A DNA stretch of 64,000 nt from Tubiluchus corallicola (Eukaryota; Priapulida; Priapulimorpha; Priapulimorphida; Tubiluchidae): assembly GCA_030141605.1 (NCBI GenBank), contig JAQGDQ010000125.1:124001-188000 (forward strand). Direction: 5' to 3'. The position numbers and the translations under genes are program-made. A model generated the notes under the pieces. That model was not told the DNA's origin. It searched no databases and was given only the letters and a program-made list of their open reading frames with translations. This document shows positions 1 to 24,400 of this stretch, piece after piece (the stretch's first letter is position 1; every line of letters begins with the position of its first letter).

Positions 1-1868
1 TAATCTAAATATATTCATTCATACGCTGCAAATAAATAGATATTGTATTCATTATAATCTAAATACATTCATTCAAATGCTGCGAACGAGCTGCGCACCA
101 CAGCTGGATAGTATGACAAACTTCAAATTAGGCTGAAGTATCTGCAAATTCTTGGTTTTCTCCCTCAGATGAATCAGTGAAATTGCCTAAGTTACATCCC
201 AAAAATCACCTAGTAGACCTTGCGATCGAATCGTCACATTATAGTCTATGTCCATGCAAGGCAATTAACAAGGCATTCAATTAAACTTCAAAATGACTTT
301 TCTCAGTTTGCAGGTTTGCACAGATACTGCAGTTTACCTTTGTAGGGCATTATAGTGTAATTTTATATATAGTTTGCATGTATAGTGTATTAATCACGTA
401 AAATATAGGGTATACTATATTTAGTGTAGCACTTATTATATAGGCCTAATATTTATCATTTAAGCACAGCCATTCTAAGCACTTATGATTTCACTATTAT
501 TATAATTCTTTATAAGCCATCAAACTGGTAAAATTTTGCTGCTGTAAAATTTTCAAATGCTCATTTGTAACAAAAAATGCTGCATTAACTGTATAGCTCT
601 ATTGATGATGAAAATGATGATAGTTTATAGTTTAAAAAGTAAAGGTGTAAAAATAGGTAGCCATCACACGTGCTTGTGTCAAAATAAATGCTTAACTTAA
701 CATGTGCAACTGTATATTAAAACTGTTAGAGATAGTAAGCGATTAGTGCCATAAAACTTTTCTTCTACAACAGTAGTTTGTGCAAACTGCCTGCACAACA
801 CATTCAAGATTTTTAGCAAATATGTAAGCATTTGGGTGATGAGTCAAATAGCTTATTATACTAACAACTCAACACAAGACTTCTTGTATTCTTCCATTAC
901 TTTTGCTGCCTGATGTGTCAGTAATCATGAAATGCTCATTATATTAGTTTTACACACTAAGAAGGCAAAGACATAATAAAAAGAAGTTATTCTGCCTATG
1001 CCTTATCATGCTAAGTACTACGTGTGCACATTTTCTAAACTTCACTTTCCCAGATTGCCTATCCCTAGTAACTTTTTTATTTTCCTGGCACGTAATACAT
1101 GTTGCTGGTCTTGCTGACCTTGGGTGAAGAACATCTTGTCTTTACAGGCTCACCTGCTATAGGCCAGTACATGAAACAAGTGTTTCTATTAATGAATCTT
1201 TTACCAGTTGAGATGCTGGGCTTCTATGAAGCCATTGAATATGCAGGACCTGTTCCTAAAAATAGCCCCTGTTGTTGCTGCTGGTTTAAAATTACTGCCT
1301 AGCAGCGCTAAATCTTTTTCTGCCCTCCCTGGTATTTTCATGGCATCACTTGCCGAAAGTTCTTTGCCTTTATTTAAATTATGAATTTAATAAGCAATAG
1401 TATAGGATCTTTAAATTAAAACTATTCTGGCCATTTTTAAGCAACTGTGAATTACAGTAAGTCAAGTGATTGTTGATATTAGCTTAGTAGTATTACAGCA
1501 GACCTGTTCAAGTTAGTAAATTGGAGAAAATTGCATATGTCCTAAGTCTTTTGAACTGTTCATTAGAATGGCAGGCTTTGCAATGTACGGGTCCTACTGT
1601 ATATTAGTTTTAGTGATGTTTGCATACCAGGAAAAAGCACTTATAAAATTTAGAAGTTCAGAGCCAGTGCAACTTGGAAATAGTTAAAATTGTAAATAGT
1701 GTGATTTAAACTGATAGACTTGGCGCTTTTTCATCCACTTCTGAGTGCTTGCTATTGTTATTATCGTAATTCTACCTAGTTCAAAACATTTTTGTGATGT
1801 CTTTTTTACTTATTTTTTGTCAATTATTTTGTTTAAGCATATTATGCAGGTCGTTTTTTTCTTTAAAG
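1..1868. other. PFK upstream intron, no exon seen
   Basis: AT-rich sequence that should be the intron preceding the first visible PFK exon. I looked for the missing N-terminal ATP-site exon (a GGDxxGMN-type motif) in all plus-strand frames and did not find it, so it lies left of the window. Short open frames here (for example around 1099-1302) carry no family signature. A polypyrimidine tract and AG at 1867-1868 close the intron. Confidence 0.6.
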
Positions 1869-15664
<13,796 letters not shown>

Positions 15665-16955
15665 AATAAGTGCTATCAGAATTCTTGCTGCAATGCTATT
15701 GCCATCTATCTTTGCTAAGCAAGTGACAATGTAAAGTTTTACTTATTTCATTAGACACAAGTTGAATATTTTATGCTGGTTATGTGCAAAGTGTAGTATA
15801 GTTCTATGACATTTGTCAAACAGTTTGCTACAGTTGTTCATGTTGACCAGTGTATCCCAGTGACTGATGTTGTTACTGTAGTTAACTTGACCCCTTTGAT
15901 TACAAAATGCTAATAATATGACAAGGCAAGCTTTCAAAAACTGAAAATGCTACTGTAAATCTCAAAACTGTGGCAGTCTCTTACACGATGCAGCTTAATA
16001 ATTCTTGCTGATGTGATGATTTTCTCAATCGAAATTTTTAATTTACGAGGAATATTGTATATACTGAATCTCTGCATTTATTCCATGAGATTTTTGCTTT
16101 GAGAAACGATGATTATTTTCTCAGTATTTCATTGCTCTGATTTTCACAGATCTGTTGATTATCTGTGTTTTTCACTATTTGTGAGGCCAAAATTAATTAC
16201 AGGATAATACGTGTATGCGATTACCTTTAAAATTTATGGTGCCAAATTTAATGTTGCAGCAAATTTACAAGTTTTATTGTTATCTGTAGCATGGTCTTTT
16301 TAAACGTATCTTTATTTAGGATGCACCAAAATTTACTATTTGATATTCTTGTACAAGTAAATACGGGTGGGCAGCTATGTTTGTGCATTGTTACACATCA
16401 TTTATCTTTTTTTGCTGTTTAGGCAACAATATTTAATTGTTTTATTACTTTGCTGTTTCAGGTTTATTTTACTTTTTTTACTCATTGAAATTTTGTTCTA
16501 ATATCTAGTTCTACCGTTATGTTGTACGTGTTTATTTAAATACACAACAGTTTGAGTAGTATGCACAATTTTTAGCTTAGTTGAGGCAAAGTACACACTG
16601 CAATATATGTATTGGTATTTAGCTAAGGTTTTTTTTGTAACTGCTGCTAACATTCAGTAATTGCTTATAATTCCTTTTTGAGGGATTTGTCATTAAACAC
16701 ATATGCGAAAAAAAAATTAGAAGTTGCATACAGTGTCTCGGTATTTAGTGCGTGTACTAATACACGTTGTTCATTGTTTTAATGTGTGTTATAATGATTT
16801 ACCATCTAAAATGGAAAAGATCTCAATGCTCCTTAATGTGTGTTTTAGCTGTTAACGCTAGTTACCATTATGGAAAACTTCAGCTAATTCCATGACATTT
16901 GTTGACAATTACCTATGTTGAAGTAATGCTTAAGTGCTGTAGCACAAAGTCAATC

Positions 16956-16961
16956 AATAAA
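16956..16961 (+). terminator. Candidate PFK poly(A) signal
   Basis: First canonical AATAAA seen downstream of the PFK stop, giving a 3' UTR of about 1.3 kb. Assigned by position only; an upstream non-canonical signal may be used instead. Confidence 0.35.
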
Positions 16962-17944
16962 AAATTAAAAACAACTCGTAATTTTATACATTGCTTACAG
17001 TTTGCTGTAATTGCATATTATGCTGTGTAGAAGTTGTTTAGCATATGAATAATGGATTGTTGATGTGGAGTTTCGATTTCATTTTTTAATGGCTGACCTG
17101 TCAATTCTGTATCAGGCAGCATTAAAGTACACAGCGTAGCAACTTGCACAAGGAAGTGAATACGTTTTCTTTTCTAACAGGCTAGTGGCACATCAGATTG
17201 GATCTCATGTTTTTATTTTTAGCTTTTCATTTTCTGGTTGTTTTAAATTAAACACAACTTTATTAAATTACTTAGTCTATTATTAATAATGTTAGTAGAA
17301 AGGCTTAGCATTTTTGTGATTTCTCGTTGACATGTGACGCTGTATCTTTTTTTTAGGAATAAGGTTTCATTTTAGCAAGATATTCAAAACTTATCCTGAA
17401 ATGGTCAGCCTTTTTATTAACAACTAGTCAAATGTGTTGGTTTACGAATTACTACGACTGTTACAGTATTCTCTAACGTAATATTTAAAAATGCAAGGAA
17501 TTAAAAATATTAAAATTTAAAGATTAAAAAGCTTTGTTTTTTTGTTTTCTGCAGCTAATAGTCAATATTATCATTGTTAGATGTTAATTAATGCTGACTT
17601 GTGAGAATGCTTGAAGAGTAAGAGAGTAAAACAACCATAATGTCTGAAGTGATGCTGATAAATATACTACAATAACTTCTAAGTGACGTCAAATTTTTCA
17701 TTTTTCAACAGATACCGGGACTTTTACTTGTTTATAATTGCTGATAAGTAAGTTTTAAACTTGTGCGCTATTATTAGCATTATTATACTTGAAAGCCTAC
17801 GAGCAAGATGGGTCTCCACTTGTGAGCAGGGTTCATTGCCAATGAGAACGTCCTTGACAATTTCCAGGGCTGGAAATCTTAAGCCCTTTTATCAGTTTAT
17901 CTAGGTAGTAATCCATTCAAATCACTTAATAGGTGAAAAAACTT

Positions 17945-17950
17945 TTTATT
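17945..17950 (-). terminator. Candidate EXOSC6 poly(A) signal
   Basis: TTTATT on the plus strand (AATAAA on the minus strand), about 470 bp beyond the EXOSC6 stop and the nearest canonical signal I found. Positional inference. Confidence 0.4.
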
Positions 17951-18187
17951 ACAAATGTTGAAATATTTACATTATGAGAAGTACTGACACACAATCCATT
18001 TCAGTCCATCAGTTACACGTTAATGGACTAAAATCATACACGAATGGCCATTATAAAATTCCAGCTGAAACTGCCCATTTTCTTACATGACTGTGTGAAG
18101 AATTATTAAGTGCATATTGTGACAGCAATAGGGACTAACATGTACAATCTCTGAAAATCAACAAACTCACATTGCAATAACAAAACA

Positions 18188-18344
18188 AAAAAATGTTATC
18201 AACAGTTTTATGACCAATCCGACGACGCCATAACACGACATCATACACATCTCCATTCCATGCAAAATTATATTACTTAGCATTTCGCTTAACTGCTTGA
18301 AAGACTTGTAACAAAAAATGTTATCAACAGTTTTATAACCAATC
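18188..18344. repeat. Direct repeat pair in EXOSC6 3' region
   Basis: The word AAATGTTATCAACAGTTTTA, with a few flanking bases and a following ACCAATC, occurs at about 18188-18219 and again at 18313-18344 in the same orientation. Only one internal substitution is evident. The spacing is about 125 bp. It could be a local duplication or part of a small repeat; no function is assigned. Confidence 0.6.
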
Positions 18345-18419
18345 GTCTGAATTTCAAAAATTTCTGAATTCTACCGCCTAAAAATTAATAAAGCCATGTT
18401 TCCTTTGATGGTCGCGTTG

Positions 18420-21400
18420 TCAAGATGGTCGCGTGTTTTCTTCTAGTAAATCACTTTGAAGCTTCTTCTTTACAGATTTTGCAAGAGTTTGTTGAATAAC
18501 TAAATAGATTTTATTGCAACCTCCAATGCAAGCTCTTATAGCCTGAAAATAAAAAAGCGTTTGTAAATTTTGTACTTACAATAGGTACATATTAACTTAC
18601 ATACCTATAGAATTTAACAAGGTTCCATAAAATATATGAGGTACCGGCAATCATAAAAGCCATTCCTTGCCAGTAAGAAGCACAAAATTTGACAATGAAC
18701 TACAAACACATTAGATTGTAATTAGTGAAAGCTATACCTTGTCAAGCATAATCTTTTCCATATTAACATTAGTTGTCACACACAATAATCTCTCTAAACT
18801 CACTGTGAGTCAGGGTGTCCATAAAGTCTGGGTACATAGTAAAAACAAATACTTTTTAAAATACAATTTTATTCAATTTTGATGTTGATAAATAATATTT
18901 TCAACATGATTTCCATCATTTTCAATGCATAATTTGATGCGTTTTACAAAATTCATGTGAACTCGATAGAATAGATCTGCATTGCCGTCGATTTCAGCGC
19001 ACTGACTGGTAATGCGTTCTCTTAATTTTGTGAATTATTGACCTTGGAATACCCAACTCTGCGGATGTCCGACGAAGTGATTTCCTTGGGCTAGCAGAAA
19101 CCTTGGCCAAGACAGCTTCTCTCGTTTCGTCTAACGTCTTGGGGCGTCCAGAACGAGGTTTGTCCAAGACAGTGCCTGTTTCTTTAAACTTCTTGACCAA
19201 TTTCCCGACGGCAGTAAAACAAATAGGTTGACGATTAGGGTGTCGAAGGTTAAATTCTTCCGCAATTTTACTATAAGACCATCCTTCTCGTCCACTTAAG
19301 AGTACCAAATCGATTCTTTCTTCCTTAGACAAAGCCATTTTCTTTCCGAGGAGAAAAAATAAAAACAAATAAATAGATAGTAAAATCCCCTATGTACCCA
19401 GACTTTATGGACACCCTGTATAACCTATTGATTTTTCCTGCACACCATTATGCAGTTTGATTTAACAAGTATATCTAAAAAGCATGAATTTTAATCTAAA
19501 CATCTTTCCAATACCACAAGAAATGCACACAATGCCATGCAATTTAAAACTGAGAACAAACAAAAGTAATGTAGGTAATTAATCATTGCTGTTTAGACCT
19601 TTAAAGGTTAGCACTACAAACGATGAGTCTGTAATTAGCATTAAACTTTACCTGTACGGCTGTGTTACTATGCATCTCGCCTGTCTGTAATAAGCCTGAT
19701 ATCTGATTTAATGATGGCATGAATGCAACAGTCACTACACCATCATTTACTGGGTTTTCATGAACTGCTTGTTCTTCAGCATCCGTGGGATGAACTATCA
19801 ATTGACTGCCATATTGCCTCTGCAATAACAATTGATGATTAACATCTTATATTAAAAGACATTTAAAAAACATTAAAAGTGAATTACGAGAATTATATTC
19901 ATGAACATACGCTATAATGCAACAGTAACAGTAGCTGAATTCTGTATAGGTGGCATTGTAGGTGGACACAACTGCATAAATGAAACAGCCTAGTTCATTT
20001 GTGAGCTACTCTTTTAAGTCTCAAAATGAACCTAGCAAATTAAATGTTTTAAAATAGCTTCTACTTATATTCTTCTAGCTATAGTCAACTTTAGATGAAG
20101 TTTCCTTGTAAGCACTGTTCCACTTAGTTCTATACGTAGTTATATGTATGTACCTAGGTATACAAACATTTCACTGCAATTTCACAAGTTTTTATTTTAT
20201 TTATCTCGGTTATAGAAACTAGTTACAATTATAAGCATGAGTATAAATTATTGTGTCAATAGCATAATTAGTAATCTACAATCACAATTAAAAAGGGGGA
20301 AACTGCCACACGGATAAGTATAGTCCCTGCGCACGTAGCAATAAGTGATTGTGGTTCACAGGCATAGGAAAATAATGTCATGATAAAAGTAAATAAAATG
20401 GGAGAAAAAATTTTCTCTTTGCGCTAAACAAACATTGCAGAACAGCAAAAACAGTAGCAAGTTTTGGAGACAAAGCCAGTTCCGAGTTCTGTTAACAATC
20501 AACTATAAAAATTATTTATTCGATAAATAATTGTTTTCAGTTTGTTAGTATTTCAGGAGTGTAAAGGAGATAAGCCAACAATATACATACAAGCCAGTAT
20601 TCAGTAGTCAATAGCAAGGCCCGCTTAATGTAGATGTTTGCAGGACTAAACCTAACAAATTATCAAAAATAATCCTTTATGAGGTGACAATGAACCGATA
20701 ATAGAGACCTAGGATGCAAATACCTATTGTCCAACGAATTAAATGATCAGGACAAATACGACCATATGGAAGCCGTTTTCCTGGGACTCACAAATATCAT
20801 TTCCTCACCAGCGTTATATACGACCTTCATCAAGAATGTAAACAGCAATGCCAAATGAAGCCACCATCAAGTACGTATCTTATAAAAATAACTAGAAGCT
20901 ATGATAAGATATGAAATAACTGTGATATGTGCTTACTGCTGAACAAGCCACAACCAAGTCATACATCTCAATACCAGCATCCGCTAAAGCCACTGAGCCG
21001 CATGTAATTGCTGCAGATAAAGCTGAAAAAGTGTAGCGTGTTTGTAAGCAAACTGTCTATTCAGTATCAAAATAACATCCAACAGTTATATGCTATTTCA
21101 GTACTAATCCTATAAAAATTCTCAAAAACTTGACAAAACAGTTATTTTCAGGTGTAAGCATTTACAGTACAGTAAGTTTTGCTTAATGAAATTCTGTATT
21201 GCAAAGATTCATTTAATGATGAAAGATATGACACCCATTTCTTCACCTAAAGTCAATATTTCAATTTAAAGCAGTAGCTAAATATTGTGATTGCAATATT
21301 CTAGAAAGTTGCTATTCTAACAATATCTGTTTAATAATGGAGAGCGATTTACATAAAAGTTAATCGCTGTTTGTGGTCAATTCAAATTTAAGAAAAAAAA

Positions 21401-24400
21401 TTGCAGCCTGCCAATTGTTTAACTATTGCAGTGTGAGCAGTTGCTGCACTCGATATGCAATCATCACTTTACTTGAACATCTTTATTATTTTTTATCTTT
21501 TTTATTTTTATTTATTTATTTCATTTATGCTTGCAAACTGGATAATGCTTAAAACTGCCCATGTTATGCATGTTATGTGTTGGCCCAACAAAAATAATTT
21601 GTTATCGCGCTATTTTTCATTGGTCAGTAAACTACTACTACTACTACTAGGAAGACTATGCAACATAAGCGTTATTATTAGCGCATAAGCCTCATTAGCG
21701 CAAAACAATAAAGAAAATCCAGCAAACTACAAACTAAACTGAAAACTCATGTTTGAAATTTGACTTTTATTTCATTATTAAAAAATGGTAACAGTTTGGT
21801 CCGAGCACTCATTTGCTGATGCCTCTCATAATTCTACTCTGGATATTCTTACAAGTACGGCGGCCACAGTTTTCCCTCGAGCATCTTGTCTGTAGAATTC
21901 TTTATCAGAAAATTTGTTTACTTGAATATTACCTGCTTCAAAAAAATAACAGATGCCTCCCAACACTAGTAAATTAGCTCTGCAAATTAGCAAGTTAGAA
22001 GAGTTAGGATTCTATTTTTTTGAGTCTGTATTTACACTTCCTCTTTCCAGCTGTAAGCTCCTTTTGTTCCTTACAAGTTGAAGAGTCACTGGTTTTGTTT
22101 GGAGAAACCTTTATAAGCATTTTATCACAACTGTATTATATAATACTAAGATCAATTTTAAAAGTAAAATAGTCTAAAATATCCAAAATATTACAATTTA
22201 AAAACTCGTATGTCTCTTGCATTAATAAAAATAATAAAGACTCTACACTCACCGCTACCACTGTCTTCTAGTACCACTATGCATATATCAACTTGCGCTT
22301 TGGGAAATTTGTGCTAACAAAGGAATAAGATACAGAATAAATATTGGTAACTATAACAGAATGGAATCAAAATGTACCAATAATTTCTTGTTAGTATTCT
22401 AAAGAAATCTTTTATACTGAAAACCCAGTCATCTAGATAAAGCTAAATTTATTTACTTTAGGAAAATTGTTTTGTTCACTATTCGTTTATTTTGCTAGTT
22501 TCCGCTTTGTTTAGAATAAGTACTTTATGCAACAACTAAGCACAATATATATATAAGCAATTAAGCAAATACTAGTCATAATACCAATAATTTAAACTTA
22601 AAAACAGTGATACTTCAACAGCACTCATGTGTCAATGCACAAACTGCATCTGATAGCATTCGCAACATTCACATTCATATTAAAACAACTGTACAGAATT
22701 GTTACAAAGTCTTAAACTTGAAGCTGAGGGTAACATACATAATCACATGGTCTGGATCTCTTTTACTGTTCATTGTCAGTTAGCAAAATGACCTGTCAAG
22801 TTTAAATCTTACTAAACAAACAGATGGGGACAAACTCTGTAGAATGAGATCAGATAATTCCTTTTCTTCTGGATCTTGTTGGTGCTGACGGCGCCGTCTG
22901 CTGGCAAAAGTGGCAAACTTAAAATCACACGTTAATCGTCCACTAATTGTGAAGTCCTCCCTCTTGCCAAATTCTCTTGGACCATATCTGGAATCAAGAA
23001 ATATAAATGATTATAAGCAGAGCACACCATCACAGTATCAAAGTACCAAAGTCAGAAAAGCACTAAAAATCAAGTTAAGCAAAATTCCTGCCCGTTGAAG
23101 AACATTACATTGACAAGATTGAATAAACGAAGTCATGCATGAAAATAGAAAAACACTAACTAGAGCACAGACATCCACAACGGTTGAACAATTCTAAATA
23201 TGTAACAGCAGTCATTTTGGATTTTAGTAAACAGTCCATAATCACTAAAAGATTAAAAATTACCGCATCAGAATTTACTGAGTTTATTCTTGACCCATGC
23301 TTCACCCAGGTTGCAAAAATGGACAAGCAGAATAACAAACTACGATAAAGGCAAAACCTCCATGGCAGTATTAATTATTAAACCAGGCCTAATGTCATTA
23401 CTGCATGCTAATAAAATAAGAAAGTTTATACTCACACAGCACATATAACTTTTGTGTTACTTAGTTCTATGTAAGCAGAACCTTGAGCTTGGCTGATTGT
23501 GCCACATCTGACAACTGAAATTAAAATACGGTACGTAATTCGAAGCCTAATACCATAAAAGGCAGCCTAATAGTACTCAATGCATTTTTACCAAAAAAAT
23601 TTACCAGGCACTTCAAAACTCGCAAAAAAAGAGTTTCTCAAGAACCTGGCCACTACAGAAATGTAGATTAGCAAATTTCTGGCTGTACTATTTCTAGGCT
23701 TATTAGAAACTGTAAAACTGTATTTTAATGATAGAAAATCAGAGACAGATAAACATGGCTTAGGCAAAATAAATTTTAGACTTCATTGAAAATAACACGA
23801 AAGAGTACTTACACATAGGGCGTACTTCATCAGATGACTGTATATTACTGGTTCCATCAACCTGATTTGCCTGAAATAAAACACATTTTTGTAGGTAAAT
23901 AATGACTCTTTAAATGGCATCATCTTGTGGTAACTCTCCCTATCCAGTTTGTCATTAATTGTTTGACAAAACATTAAGTTTTGCCATCAATCGGCCTGAA
24001 TATTGTCACTTCCGCCAGCTGGGCGTTTATGTAATTTGCAGATGCGAATACGTTTTCCAACCTGCGGGATAGCCTATGGAAAAAAATCAATAGGAATAGA
24101 AAAAGAAAAATGCAGCCACATCCACAAATTACATAAAAGCCACTTAACTAATGAAACTTCTTCCAAAAATTAAGAAATTTGTATTTTTTGGCTTTGGCTA
24201 TCTGTTTTGCAGGAAACCATTTTACAGGATTCTGTAATACCCCATAGTTGCAAAGCCCTTTCTTTACCAAACCTATGTCACATCTAAAATACGTCTCATG
24301 AAGTGGCCTACGAAAGATGCTCCTGAAAAGAAGTTTAACCTCTGTGTTCACTCATAGACTTGAAAAAGGTTGTTATGTCATGAAAAAACAGAAATCATGC

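Larger units (their letters stand above)
15665..18419. other. Convergent PFK / EXOSC6 intergenic region
   Basis: Holds the 3' UTRs of PFK (plus) and EXOSC6 (minus). No convincing open frame or RNA gene was seen. Candidate poly(A) signals are listed separately, and a short direct-repeat pair lies at 18188-18344. Confidence 0.6.

Noticed and set aside
1099-1302. Open frame of 67 codons upstream of the first PFK exon, considered as the missing PFK N-terminus
   Set aside because: It lacks the GGDxxGMN ATP-site motif and any PFK similarity, and its end does not splice in frame to 1869.
18994-19368. Considered as a host HTH transcription factor gene
   Set aside because: It sits inside 29-bp perfect inverted repeats and continues, after a deletion, into a mariner-type C-terminus, so it is a transposase remnant.
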